A stretch of DNA of 62,000 bases from Diphasiastrum complanatum (lineage: Eukaryota > Streptophyta > Lycopodiopsida > Lycopodiales > Lycopodiaceae): the NCBI GenBank assembly GCA_029204225.1, contig CM055097.1:64358152-64420151 (forward strand), read 5' to 3'. How positions within the stretch are numbered: position 1 is the stretch's first letter; the number at the start of each line of letters is the position of its first letter. Of this stretch, positions 1 through 12,045 are shown piece after piece. The position numbers and the translations under genes are program-made. The notes below the pieces were generated by a model. The model had not been told where the DNA came from and searched no databases. It saw only the letters and a program-made list of their open reading frames with translations.

Positions 1-97
1 GGCTCCCTCCGGATTCAGCATATTCCACCCGATGTCGCTGGATAGAATGTCATGAGGGACATCGGCTTCTGTGCTGATCGCCTTCCCTTTTTGCTTC

Positions 98-585
98 TTA
101 GTAGGTGGGGTTGTGAGACCGGTTCTGTTGTCGGTTGGGGGGTGGCTCGCTTTTTTGTGCTTGGATAGAGATCATCCAGCTCCTTGATGGCCGCAGCGCC
201 CGAGACCCCAACTGTTTGGTGACCAACATGTGGAGAAGATACTCATTTGGTAGTTGGTTTTTTGGCTTTGAGAGCTTCGCCAGCTTCTCTGCTACCTTCT
301 CAGCCCACTTGTAATTTTGAGTGGGATCGTCCATGGTGAGGGTCAAAGAAAAGAGGTCACTCAGTGGTATGCGATCCATCTTGGTGGTATGCACTTCGAC
401 CATGGTGACGAGGATTTCGGAGGCGGCCCGTAGATGGGAATCTGTGATGAGGCAGATGGGGATCCCGTCGTTGGTTTGGGCAATGGTTTTGTCATCCTCT
501 GTCAGAAACTTTGTGAAGTACTTGGCATCATAGCTGGTGCCCTTGCCATGGATTGTCTCTCTGAGATTAGGGAAGCCAATACTCT
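98..585 (-). CDS. Unrecognised open frame of about 160 codons downstream of gypsy pol
   Basis: The frame is open from just after a stop near 585-590 to the stop at 98, with the first ATG at 403. Composition looks protein-like: an acidic, lysine-rich centre (KWAEKVAEKLAKL) and a Pro/Gln-rich tail. I recognise no family. It lies on the same strand as the gypsy pol at 1122-4935 and about 540 bp beyond its end, where some plant Ty3/gypsy elements carry an extra ORF. It could equally be a captured gene fragment or chance. No start codon is supported upstream of 403. Confidence 0.3.
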
Positions 586-1121
586 GGAGACAACTTTACT
601 CAGAAATCGTCCTCAATGTCTACAATTTGGTAATGATGATCACGAATTTTGAGACAGCATTTTGAGGGTCCGCGAATTCTTGTAAGTGAATTTTTTTATG
701 CCAAAAGAGAAAAATTGACTGATAGTGCCAAACTGCGTCTGATCAGAATTTGCAGACATGACAAAAAAATCGTGGCAGTCATTTTGAGCTCCAGTGATTT
801 GTTTGCGAATTCTGATGATGGATATTTGATGAATAAACTACATTTTTTCTATATTTAGACATTGTTTTATCTGAGACAGAATTTGCGGAGGCCAAAAATG
901 AATCGTGCTCTGTGAAAATGGGGTCAGGCGAATTCTATCTGAGATGTGATGAAATTTTTTTGTCTGAAACTAATGACTTTTGTGGTTTTCTCAGAGAAGA
1001 CTAATGGTATACATGATCTGGTAGTATTTGGATGGTTTGAACAAGAAAGCACAGCAACAATGTTGTCGAAATGGCATGCAGACAATTAAAAAGGAAGAAA
1101 AAACAGTAGGAAAGAAAACAA

Positions 1122-4100
1122 CTAATACATGTCAAGATAAAAACAAGGTTCATTGTACTTTCTCAGTCGGCTCCCATTGACCATAGTGTCGAGGATATCA
1201 CCTTGAAGGGTTTGGAGTTGTACATATCCAGGCAAAAAAAAATTTAATGACGTAAGGTCCTTGGCCAGAAAATTTCAGTTTGCCTTTGAAGGCTTTGGCC
1301 TGGTATAGCAGGACCTTATCTCCAACTTGGAAGTCTCAAAGTTTCAATGACATGCTTTTTGTCATCGTTTGTGGACTTGTTGAGCATGGATGCTGATCCG
1401 TCGTGTTTCACAGAGTTGCTCCACATGGAATAAGCTGTTTGCTTGATTCTGGTGAGTATCAAGCTCAAGGTTATAGGCTACTCGAAGGGAGGGGATATGG
1501 AATTCCACAAGCATAACAGCTTTTTGGCCATATGTGAGCTAGAAAGGGGTTAAGCCTGTAGCTCGCTTCAGGGTGGTGCGATAAGCCCAGAGAGTAGCAT
1601 GGAGTTTGAGTTTCCAATCAGATCGGCTGGATTCGACGATTTTGGTGAGAATTCCACATAGGATTTTATTGGTGGATTCTTGCTGGCGTGGATAGTATGG
1701 AGAACTTTTGCGATGTACACAAAAAATTTGGAGAGAAGATCTACTATGACAGAGTTAAGAAAATGTGTACCCCTATCACTAATAAGCTCTAGAGGACATT
1801 CGAAATGAACTATAACATGTTCATAGAGAAATTTGGCGGTAGAACGAGTGTCAGCATTGCGAACAACACTTGCTTCAGCCCTTTGGTGCAATACTCCGTA
1901 GCTACTATGATGTAACGAGATTGTGTCGAGCAGCAGGACTAATAGGTCCGACCTAATCAATTTTTCATTTCTGGAAAGCTTGATCAGTGGGTACGGGGTG
2001 TAAAGGCATGTAGTCTGTTTTTTAAAAGCGTTTTGTGCATTGGCAGACATCACAAGCCTTAGTGTAATCGTGTGTACCCCTTGAAGAGTGTTGGCCACCA
2101 AAAACTAGCCAAGAGGATTTTCTTAGCAGTTGTTTATGGCCTGCACCAATACTTTCATGAGTGACAGAAATTACAGGGGTATTTCACCTTCAATAAGACA
2201 TCGTTAGATGATTCCATCTAACCCTTGCTTGTAGAGTTGTCCTACAATTAACGTATAAGATTTAGTTTCGAGGACCAACGCACATTGTTCATGTTTAGTA
2301 AGGAAAGATTCATCTGTCCTGAAGTTAAATATTCTGTAATTTCCTTAGCCCATACAGGTGTAGAGTCAACTTGGAAAAGGATTGCATCTGGTAAATCATC
2401 GTTGATGTCTTGATCAGGGGTAGGAAGGTTAGGGATTTGGGATAGATGGTTTGCTAGAAAATGCTGAACTCCCTTACGAACCACGATCCTAAACTCAAAT
2501 TCTCGCAGTAATAGGATCCATATAGTAATACGGCCTGTGGTGCAGGTCTTCTTGATGAGATACAACAGTGCTTGATGATAAGTGAAGAATGCAAAGACTT
2601 TTCCTAGAAGATAATGGCGAAACTTCTGAACCGCATATACCATTGCCAAGGCTTCACATTTGGTAGTGGTATAATTGACTTCACCACACCAGGTATCAGT
2701 TGTCGACTAAGAAAACGGATTGGGTAGCTCTTTTTGAATTCTCCCGGTTGGCGAGCACTGCTCCAATGACATACTTGGATGCATCGGTATGCACATGGAA
2801 TTCTTTAGAATGATCAAGAGCCTTCTTTGAGTTGATTAAAGACGACGCGTTGTTCATCCGTCCATTTGGGAACTACAACTACTTTGTAGATTAAGCATGC
2901 TTTGTTAGCGAAATCGAAAACAAAGCACCGATAGTAGTTGGAGTGGCCAAGGAAGGAGTAAACTTCACGTATCGTACATGGTTTCGGTAGATTTGAATGA
3001 TAAGGATCTTTTCAGGGTCAGTGACAATGCCATTTTGTGAGATAATATGTCCTAGCACAATACCATGTGTTACCTAAATCTGGCATTTTTCAGGATTAAG
3101 AGAGATGCCGAAGCGTTGACTTTGGATAAAAATATTTTCGAGCACAGACAGATGGCGTGTTTTTTCGAAATGTGCTCCTAAATCGTCCAAGTAAACTTCT
3201 AAGGTATCGCCCATCTGTTGAGAAAAGGCCGCTTGCATAACACATTGGAAGGTGCTAGGAGCATTGCAGAGACCAAAGGGCATGACTTTCCAGCAGAAGG
3301 TTCCCCATTTTGTGGCAAAAGCGATTTTATGTTGATCTTCTTCAACGATTTGGATCATATTGTATCCGCTAAAGCCATCTAAGAAGGAGTAAGCCTCATC
3401 TCCTGCTAGATTTTCTAAGATAGATTCTCCGAAAGGTAATGGAAAATGATCATGTTCAATGACGGCGTTAAGTTTCTTAAAATTGACACAGATTCGGAGT
3501 TTTCCATTTTCTTGGAGACGATGACAATTGGGGAGACCCACTCAGTATGCTCAATTTCATAGATAAATCCTGCATCTAAGAGGCGTTGTAATTCTTCTTT
3601 GATCTTGGCCTTATAGATGGGATTGCATCTGTATAAACGACTAGCAGTTGGCCTTGCACCCGGTTTAAGCGGGATACGATGCACAACTACTTGGGGTGAG
3701 ACGCCTTTCATGTCTTTATAGGTCCAGGCAAAGACATGTCGATATTTTTGTAGGAGCTTTTCAAGCCATCTGCGTTGTTCGCGATTGAGATGAGCTCCGA
3801 CGTGGACAAGATATTCGTTGGTTTCATTTGGCTCACTCAGAGAAAGGGTTATGGTTTGTGTAGGGCCTTCGTAGGGTGAATTACCAATTGGCTCACGTTG
3901 AGCTTGGGGTAATTGGATTGTGACATCCTTGATCGTATAGTCCTTAAAGTATGCAGGAACATCATGGGCTGGAGATTCGAGGGGGGCCTTGCCTTTCTCT
4001 TGTCGGGATGGTGATTGGAAATGTTCAGGGGTTGGTGTAGGAATAGAGGCAATCTCAAGAACTTCCCTAACAATGGTGAGGTCACCCGACGGTTGAATTT

Positions 4101-4935
4101 GAAGTGGCTTTTTCATTTTCTCTTTCATAGTATGGCCACGTGGTTGAGGCTTTAGTGGTGGAGAGGTGTGTGGATGAGGGACGGTTGGTATGTCATGGAG
4201 GATCTCATCATCAATCAGTGCAAGATAGTCTCCTCCTCATGGAGATCCCATGGATAGTGTGGGCGTTTGGACGGTAGAATTTTGTCTCAGGCTTTTCAAT
4301 TGCAACCTTGGCAACTGGTTCCACCTTGGAAGCATGTTGCGGATAGGTCCTATGTGGGAGTGCCTCCATATAGTTGAGGATTTGAATATCAGAAATGTTC
4401 ATATCTTTTGGACAATTCTGAATTCGTAAGACATTCTGGTCATCAATGACTAAATCGTCTGATTCATTAGTAGGTAGCCATGCAACATTTAGCAGTTTAT
4501 CATGGTGTGGAAGAATATCAATAAAATTGATATTGATGATAGGTGTATCCAGATCAGGTAATTGGTCGTGATCGATCGGGAGTGGAGAGGTACAATTATC
4601 CTGATGCTGAGCACAATAATTGGCATTCACACAATCAATAGTAGCTAGACTGTGACTCCAGTTTATGATATCAGTAGATTTAACATAAGGACCTTTTTCG
4701 TGGCTAGACTGGTATGGCTCAAATACTGAGTTGGTGGTTGAGGACCCTTTGTCATGGATGCGTGCAGGTTTGAGTTTACCCGTTGAATCAATGGTGACAG
4801 AACTGTCGCGATTTTCAAAAGTAACTCGGCCTTTGCTCTAGTCATGAACGACTCTTGAATTGGTGAGCCACAGATGATTAAGTAGTAATTCACAAGAATA
4901 GGCATTATTGGGAATATCAGTATGTTCCTACCCAC
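1122..4935 (-). pseudogene. Decayed Ty3/gypsy polyprotein (protease region, RT, RNase H, integrase)
   Basis: Read on the minus strand, the order is protease-region linker (4935-4211, broken), reverse transcriptase, RNase H and integrase. RT spans about 4128-3074 and shows VSPIVIVSKK, LRICVNFKKLNAV, FLDGFSGYN, MPFGLCNAPSTFQ and the catalytic YLDD. It is split by a frameshift near 3415-3541. RNase H (about 2700-2250) contains EFEFRIVVRKG. Integrase (about 2100-1570) keeps ELISDRGTHF but has lost much of the rest. The product ends with VNGSRLRKY and a stop at 1122. That tail has no chromodomain and resembles Athila/Tat-type elements (inference). The same tail occurs in the copy at 57632-60225. 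Several stops and frameshifts make it non-functional. I could not delimit its LTRs. Confidence 0.85.
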
Positions 4936-4949
4936 AACCTAGCTTCATA

Positions 4950-6100
4950 TTTATCTTTCACTTGTTATATTGTGTTGATGCACTACCATCCATTGATTTG
5001 CATGCTAATTAAATATGTGATTACCTTATTGTTAACTTCAAACAACCATACAAGCATCCTATGGGTACTGGTGGAAAGTGTCAATCATCAATACAACCAT
5101 CCGAGCAGTATATTAGCAATTCCTTGATGTGATACGCCCATCATGTCATGACCTTGACTCAAACATTTTGAATTTCAAAATCCTTTGTCAAGAATCGTTA
5201 GAAGAATTTTAGTGTATGCTTACTTGAATAACATGGTAGTCGTTTAGAATAAGACTTTATGGAATTCAAAGAGGAACCCAACACATTCATAAAGTCCCTC
5301 TCGCTAAGAAATTACTAAATATGGGTAGTAATGATACATAAACTTTTGGACATGACTTTTTTGAGGGATTCATGACAATTTTCATGAGTAGATAATTTAC
5401 TTAGGTACATACAATTCTATTTAATTTTTTCTAGGAGTTGTGGAAGTCAACCCTTGGTTTGAGACACCACGAAACTCTCGGGTGAGAGAGCACATAACCA
5501 ACTACGATTTCTTTGTAGCGGCATGGCAAACCTCATGCAACGGAGATGGATGCTTGACTAGGGTTTGTAGCTCTCAAGCGCACCACCATCGATGGATTAT
5601 TGTGGGGCATAATACTTCCATGGTAATTGTCCCATCTTGGGCTATTGCTCTTGGGTCTACGTGTCTCAAACCAAGGCACCCCTCATGTCCAAGTGTGTCA
5701 ACAAACCAAGAAAGGACCTTAGGTGGGAAACTTCCCTGTACGCTTCATGCCAATTGATGCTTGTTTCTTCTGTACTATGGTCACGTATGACATAGAGCAA
5801 ATGTTTTGTGCTTGCTAAAACTTGACCAAGGGGAAATTGAATCTTTTTCATTTTTTAGAGGGTCACTTCCTTCACGCCCACAAAAATTGGCGAGGTAAAT
5901 TTGAAATCGGCAGGTTGTTTGTTAGACTTTGTTGATTCTTTGGACCATCTCAAGGTTGGAAGCGATGCGGGTGGCACTAAATGCCAACCCTGAGGTGGAG
6001 CTAAATGCCAACTTGAGGCGGGTTATCATACACCACCCTATATGCCAAGACTACCCCCCCCCCTCCTTGTGTTATCTGCCGGCGGCTCCAGACAGTCGGC
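4950..6100. other. No gene seen; AT-rich spacer between gypsy remnant and GOST promoter
   Basis: There are only short open frames without recognisable domains. By position this could hold the 5' LTR of the minus-strand gypsy element, but I found no matching partner LTR or primer-binding site. A poly-C run lies at about 6053-6063. Confidence 0.5.
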
Positions 6101-6159
6101 TGGGGCCGGCTTCCAAGTCAACGTATTGGATGCGCTTCCAGGACACTTAGCAGCACGGG

Positions 6160-6266
6160 TGAGATTCTGCCACGTGGTGGTAAGCGAATTAGACGCCTCC
6201 AAGTGGCAGATGGACGCGTGGCGTGCATCCGAATGGGCGGGCTTTTAAGTCGTCGTGTCCTTAAGC
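6160..6266 (+). promoter_or_regulatory. Composite promoter module of the GOST gene (G-box plus spaced motifs)
   Basis: In order: TGAGATTCTGCCACGTGG (6160-6177, a G-box core CACGTG), TCCAAGTGGCAG (6198), GACGCGTGGC (6213), ATCCGAATGGG (6227) and TTAAGC (6261). The same motifs in the same order and nearly the same spacing occur twice upstream of the SKP1 gene on the other strand. A TATA-like TTTTAA lies at 6243-6248. The module ends about 330 bp before the start codon. Motif presence is direct observation; promoter function is inferred from position. Confidence 0.65.
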
Positions 6267-6300
6267 CCTTGTTGTGGGGGGAAGAGAAGGAAGAAGAGAG

Positions 6301-6304
<4 letters not shown>

Positions 6305-6336
<32 letters not shown>
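6305..6336. repeat. (GA)n microsatellite in the GOST leader
   Basis: About 16 GA dinucleotides lie between the promoter module and the start codon, followed by a purine-rich GGAGAGGAGAGG stretch. GA/CT runs in 5' leaders are common in plants and can bind GAGA-type (BPC) factors; that role here is inference. Confidence 0.85.
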
Positions 6337-6340
<4 letters not shown>

Positions 6341-6423
6341 GAAGGGAGGAGAGGAGAGGAGAGGGAGAGCGAGCCTGTGTTGATGCTGCTGCAGTAGAGC
6401 AGATCGATCAGAGTGTAGGTGCC

Positions 6424-6539
6424 ATGGTCGTCTGCCTTTGAGCGGCGGATCTGAAGCTTCCGATTCACATTTTCTTGCTCATTCATCCTTATCAGTATTG
6501 ATTTTTGTCTCTGTTTGGATCATGCAGGGTTTCCTATAG
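6424..6539 (+). promoter_or_regulatory. Two short upstream ORFs in the GOST leader
   Basis: Two five-codon frames precede the main start: ATG at 6424 with stop at 6439-6441, and ATG at 6522 with stop at 6537-6539. A possible leader intron (donor GTAGGT near 6416, acceptor ATGCAG near 6527) would remove the first and split the second. Whether they act depends on the unseen transcript structure. Confidence 0.35.
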
Positions 6540-6593
6540 CCTTTTTGCTTTTGTGCCAGAGCCTCCGATCCCCTGTGTTGGTAGATCTTTGCA

Positions 6594-7958
6594 ATGGCTA
6601 GCGCCTGCCAGATTTCGAACCGGAGCTTCGGTAGCCGGCTGCGTGCTGCTTTTGGAGCACTTTTGTTGATCGCAGTTTTGGAGCTGGCTCGTCCCTGCTC
6701 TGCTGAGATCAAGCACACATCCTTCAAGTCAGATACGCGATCCCTGATCGTTTTTGACAAATTTGGGTTCGAAATTGGGGGAATTGTGGAGCTCACAGTT
6801 TCGGCTCTGCAAGTAGAGCCTACGGAAGATGGCGTGCAGATAAATCCGTCAATGATGGGGTTCTTTATCAGCATGGATGAAGTTCTGCTTAGGGTTCTGA
6901 TGGAGTTAGATGAAGATCCTTCGCAATGTATTTTGCAAAATCCTTCGCTTAAGGTGCTGGTTCTGTTGCGGGAATTTTTGGAAGCAGGAAGCTACAATAA
7001 CTCCTACCCTGTTCCTGAAACCAATGAATACGCCCTCTACTTTGTGAATTGCCAAAGCAGCACGCAGGTTAGCATGACTGTCAGAACTGCCATGTATAAT
7101 CTGGAGGGGAAAAATAAAGCTAAGGATTTCCTGCCGGTTGGTCAGACGCAGCTGCCAAGGCTCTACTTCACTTTCCTTCTGGCATACATAGCGTTAGGAG
7201 CTTTATGGATCTATGTCTGCGTTAAGCGTAAAGAAGTAGTACATAGGATTCATATACTCATGGGAGTGCTGGTATTTCTCAAGGCTTTGAACCTCCTGGC
7301 TGAAGCGGAAGATAAATTATACATAAAGAGGACGGGAAGCGCACATGGCTGGGACATTGCGTTCTATATTTTTGGATTCTTCAAGGGAATAATGTTGTTT
7401 ACTGTGATAGTTTTGATAGGCACAGGCTGGTCGTTTCTGAAGCCTTTTCTCCAGGGCAAGGAGAAGAAGATTCTCATGATTGTGATTCCGCTGCAGGTTC
7501 TTGCTAACATCGCCAATGTTGTGACTGAAGAGAAAGGGCCATCAACAAAAGACTTCTTCACATGGAAGCAGCTGTTTCTGCTTGTGGACATCATTTGCTG
7601 TTGTGCAGTTCTGTTTCCAACAGTCTGGTCTATCAAGCATTTGAGAGAGGCTGCTCATACGGATGGCAAAGCAGCCAAGATCCTTGTCAAACTTACTCTT
7701 TTCAGACAGTACTACATTGTGGTTGTTAGTTACATTTACTTTACTAGGATAATTGTGTTTGCCTTCAGCACCGTCACCGCTTATCGTTACAAATGGGTCA
7801 CTGAGTTCAGCTCTGAGCTAGCAACCATTGCATTCTACATCTTCACGGGTTACAAATTTAGGCCAGTGCCACATAATCCTTATTTCGTGCTCGAAAATGA
7901 TGAGGAAGATGAAGCAGCAGCGCAAGAAGCATCGAAGGATGACGAATTTGAGCTTTGA
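6594..7958 (+). CDS. GOST-family seven-transmembrane protein (GPR107/108-like, 'lung seven transmembrane receptor' family)
   Basis: The 454-residue protein is encoded without introns. Residues 1-37 form a signal peptide (hydrophobic GALLLIAVLELA, cleavage likely after CSA). Residues 38-185 are the lumenal domain, with cysteines at 112 and 153 and a possible N-glycosylation site at N135. Seven hydrophobic segments follow at about 188-210, 219-238, 255-280, 292-310, 323-345, 370-392 and 405-420. The cytosolic tail is acidic (ENDEEDE) after the NPYF motif. Family members work in Golgi/endosome trafficking; plant homologues were listed as candidate GPCRs (CAND6/7 type), though G-protein coupling is unproven. 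The start is supported by the signal peptide and the context GCAATGGC. The reading frame is intact and full length. This is the best-supported gene on the plus strand. Confidence 0.93.
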   Translation: MASACQISNRSFGSRLRAAFGALLLIAVLELARPCSAEIKHTSFKSDTRSLIVFDKFGFEIGGIVELTVSALQVEPTEDGVQINPSMMGFFISMDEVLLRVLMELDEDPSQCILQNPSLKVLVLLREFLEAGSYNNSYPVPETNEYALYFVNCQSSTQVSMTVRTAMYNLEGKNKAKDFLPVGQTQLPRLYFTFLLAYIALGALWIYVCVKRKEVVHRIHILMGVLVFLKALNLLAEAEDKLYIKRTGSAHGWDIAFYIFGFFKGIMLFTVIVLIGTGWSFLKPFLQGKEKKILMIVIPLQVLANIANVVTEEKGPSTKDFFTWKQLFLLVDIICCCAVLFPTVWSIKHLREAAHTDGKAAKILVKLTLFRQYYIVVVSYIYFTRIIVFAFSTVTAYRYKWVTEFSSELATIAFYIFTGYKFRPVPHNPYFVLENDEEDEAAAQEASKDDEFEL

Positions 7959-8060
7959 TTGCGTCAGTCTTCAAAATTTGTGCTTCTCTAATGGGTCCAT
8001 TTGCTGAAAGATGAAGAATTGAGTGTTATCTTTCAGCAATTGAAAACGGTAAGTGCTTGT
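7959..8060 (+). other. 3' UTR of the GOST gene with a strong splice-donor-like site
   Basis: After the stop, ACGGTAAGTG at about 8046-8055 matches a plant 5' splice site well. This allows a 3'-UTR intron or a downstream alternative exon. I see no coding exon that would follow. Confidence 0.3.
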
Positions 8061-11000
8061 TTTAGTCTATAAAACAGTGCAAATCCCTAGAGATACCTGT
8101 CTATCTACATATGTTTCATAGTGAACCTTTAAAGTGTGGTGGCTAGGAAGGTTTCTGAGGAGGACTTTAGCTCAATTTGTATTATTTCTTTGGAATGGAA
8201 ATTATTCCTGGATAACATGAGCCAGTGCTGTGGCTAGCTGATGAGATCGTTTTGAAGTAAAAGTAACTCCATGAGGATAAAATCTAGATCTCAGCAGTCA
8301 TCTGTATTTACTGTTGAATTAATGGTGGAAACTTTGAAATTTGTTGTATAGGAGCTTTGTTGGCATGCCCTTTTTTCTAAGAATCAATATTTTTGGATGA
8401 AGGACATTATAATGTTAGACTCATTGCTTGTGATGTTCTTGGATTGCATTGTAAGTACTTAAATTTTTCTATTTTTCTTGTATGAGTATTGCTCTCTACA
8501 TGTGTAACGAAGCCTCTCTCTTGGTGGTAGATTGGTGAATGTTGCCATCTCCATCCCCAAACTTGTAGAGAAGGAGAAGGCCATTATTGGGGACATGATT
8601 ATAGAGAGAATGTTCGTCATATTATACTCTTCTAAGCCTACTTTTGAATTGTATTGAACTTTTGATCTTGCTTTACATTTAAATATTTTTCTTGAATGTG
8701 ATGTCTATTAGCATGATATAATCATTCTTGTGTAGAATCTTGAGTGCTTTAGTCTTCATGCCTCCATTTCAACATGGTATTAGAGCTTTCTATTGGCCTT
8801 GCATGCATGTGATGTGTCTTGTAGCTTAGCACAATATTTATAGGGGGTGTTTGTAATTGTCAAGCACATGTGAGCCATCATTCGTTAATAAGACATTTTA
8901 CTTTGTGCAAAGTAAAGAGGAACCTTTGTGTGAGCATTTGAAAATAACAAGAATCTTTTTTACTTGGAAACAACACTTTTGTTATTTTCAAAGCTAATAT
9001 TGCTTGATTTTTGTGACTTTTTGTAGCTATTGTTATTGCTACCAAAACTAGATGACTTTTTTAAGTCTCTTCAATGTTAGAATTAAGTGTTGGTTTTTGG
9101 GCAAGCACGCCCTTTCTATCATGCTTATGAGGGAGCTACTTTTTTTGTTGAATGAGCAACTTCAATAGTTGTCTACATCAACAAAGTATGGGAAGAATCA
9201 ACATGCTACTTCACAGTGTATTAATAATGATTTTCCAAGAAGCCTATCACCACCATTCAACTTGTGTGTCAAAGTTTAGCGGGCAATGGGTTAAAATCTC
9301 AACAGTAGAAAGTAAGCAAGCACACGACGTGGAAACTAGCCATAAAATCATCCAAAACCAATGGTACATACCACTGATTCGAAACTATAGTAGTGTTTGG
9401 GGAGCGTTTGTTGATCTAGTAGCAACAAATATCAGGTGATACAAGAGCCTGGAACTGGCAGAGAACAAAGAAAGTTGCTTCGTCATTTTAACCATTCCCA
9501 ATGGGAGGTAGAAAACTTCATGGTCACATTTGCTCTGGTATAATGATAGATGTTCTAATAAGATTTTGGTTTTATACTTGATGAAAAGTTGTATAGTGCT
9601 TTTGTTAATGTAATTGTCTTGGTTTGTAGTAGTGACCAAACAACTTTATCAATGCACACACTACCTCAATGTTAACCATTGTTTGGCTCAACTTTGGGTC
9701 CTTCCTATGTGCTAGTAGATGAGCCGCTTTCTATCTGGAAGTGAGCTTATCGAAATTTGTGGTTATTGTTTTGTCAACATTATTGACATTTACATGGCTA
9801 GAAGAAATCCAAATTTCTTGTTGATATTGATCTTGAAGGGAGTGTTTGTTCTAGTACTCATCCTTTGTTAACATCGATGTGTAACAAAAGAATGTTTTGG
9901 AAACACGTGAATTGTCCCCCCAGAGCTCGTGGTTTAGATCAACTTTTTTTTGGCATCATTTTGTTGTGCGCATGCAAGTTGTTGGTATTTTTCCAAGCTT
10001 GCCAAATATACAAGCATGTACATATTTTGATATCCATAACCAAGGTAGTTGTTGCTTGAAATTAGATAGTTGTTCCAAGCTTGCTTGAGATTTAGGCTAT
10101 CATTTGGGTTGTATTTCATAGACATTTTTTGCATGCAATTTGTCTCAATCAAGTTGAGTCTACTAGATGTGTCATATTACCTTACATTAGTGTTTAGAAA
10201 ATCTATGAGTTTATGAGGATGTGTATTTTTCAATGTAGAACATTTTTTACTTCTTGGTTTTTCTAGATATAATTTTTTTGTTTAATGTTCCTTTAGTTAT
10301 TTGAATCATCACAATTGACTTGATTTTAACAACTTATAATCCATCTCAAGTAGAAGGAAAGTTGTTGGTTTGCATGATATCTATAAACTAAGAGAAAGGT
10401 CTTAATATTTGCCATAAGTGATGTGTTTGAAACAACTCTTTTGCACAAGCGTGGCAACTATTTAATTTTTGAATAGGTCAAAAGTCATCCTTTTTTATTA
10501 TGCTTCATTGAGGTATTGTTTAAGTTGTTTGTGGCAAGCACGATTTCTTTTGATATGCCCTCTCATGCATGATGTTGATACCAAACTTCACAAGGTTGAA
10601 TTTGGCTTTGAATAATGTGCCATCCTCAACACTATTCTTAAGTATGGACTGCTCAAGCCACTTCAACTTCATGAGTGCACTTACTTTTTGTTAGCATAAA
10701 AAAATTGGTTTATTATCATGCTCACTATGATGACCATTTTCACAGGTGTGTTTGGCAATGGGATCCTAGATTGGTCTTCATTATGATCAATTGTAGATTA
10801 GCCTATTTGTGTCGTGTGCCCTAGAGGATGTCCTTGTTTTCTCAAGCTTCACGAAGAATATTGTCTATGCATGCAGGTCAGATGATGCATAATAGGAAGC
10901 TTGGACCCAAGATTTTGGTTTAAGGTTTGTAAACCTTATAAGCTACTTGTAAATTGGTCATATTTCCTTTGTGGAATCAATAATTGAAGGACTATATTTT

Positions 11001-12000
11001 GGAGTTTTTAAAAATGGAGTCACCAGATAAATTGTTTGATAAGCAATTTATTGAACTATCAAGCCAATTGAAATCACTTGGTAAAATCAACATTTTTGTC
11101 TTGCTCTTATGGTATGTGTCTCATGAACATATAGATGCTACATTTTGAACAATAACAATATCTAATAAAGGACGTTAATGAGAACTTGCATGCTAATTGT
11201 AATTGTCTCATGCAATAAGCAGTTTTTTTTAATACTTATGGTATGTAAGTTATGAACACGATAATATGGTATCACTCAAGATTTTAAATAAGGAACAATA
11301 ATAATAACCAAATAAGAATACTAAAGGACATCAATGAATGGTAGAATCTTACAAGCATTGCAAAATAAGTCACCCCAGAATAGGGCAAAATATAAGCCAA
11401 TGAATGGATGTCTCTACTTCTTGTTTACACCATATTGGAGATAAATGCCTTGGTCTTGAATGTGGCCTATAAAATTTAAAGTATGAAAAATGATGCAAAA
11501 TGTCGAAGTGCAAAAATGCAATTTTTGCCAAAATATGTCAATATGTAGCACCATTTACAAATATTAAAATGCTAAGTGTGTGGCTATTTGCATTAATTTA
11601 ATAACCACAATACGAAGATGTTGCTAGATGATAATGTGATATTATCTACCTATACGAATGGACGAAGAATGTCAAAGGAAAGAACCTTGAGGACAATCAT
11701 AGACATTGCGTCCCAAAAAAGAAATTGGTGCTCACAAATGTGATATAACACGTCCAAGTTGAATGGACCAAAAGTGTCACAAAGCCATTTGTATGAACAT
11801 CAAGGCATCCGATAATTTGTGAGGACCAAAAGTGTCACCACACATCTTGAACAATAGCAACACAAGTCCAATAGATAGACCAAAGATGCCAAATAGCACC
11901 AATACAATCTAGAATTGCATGATCAGTACCTTTGTCAAGACTACATGTACACCAAGACAATGTTTACTAGAGGAGAGTACTAGTACCGCCATGCTTCCAT
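8060..12000. other. About 4 kb without a recognisable gene
   Basis: AT-rich DNA with short open frames only. A few imperfect repeats occur (for example GGACCAAAAGTGTCAC variants around 11770-11890). No domain, RNA gene or clear transposon end is visible. Confidence 0.5.
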
Positions 12001-12045
12001 TGTGCCACTTATTTATATATCTTGAGTCATGATTATGCACCTTTT

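Noticed and set aside
7364-7636. Minus-strand open frame inside the GOST gene
   Set aside because: Antisense shadow of a well-supported coding sequence.
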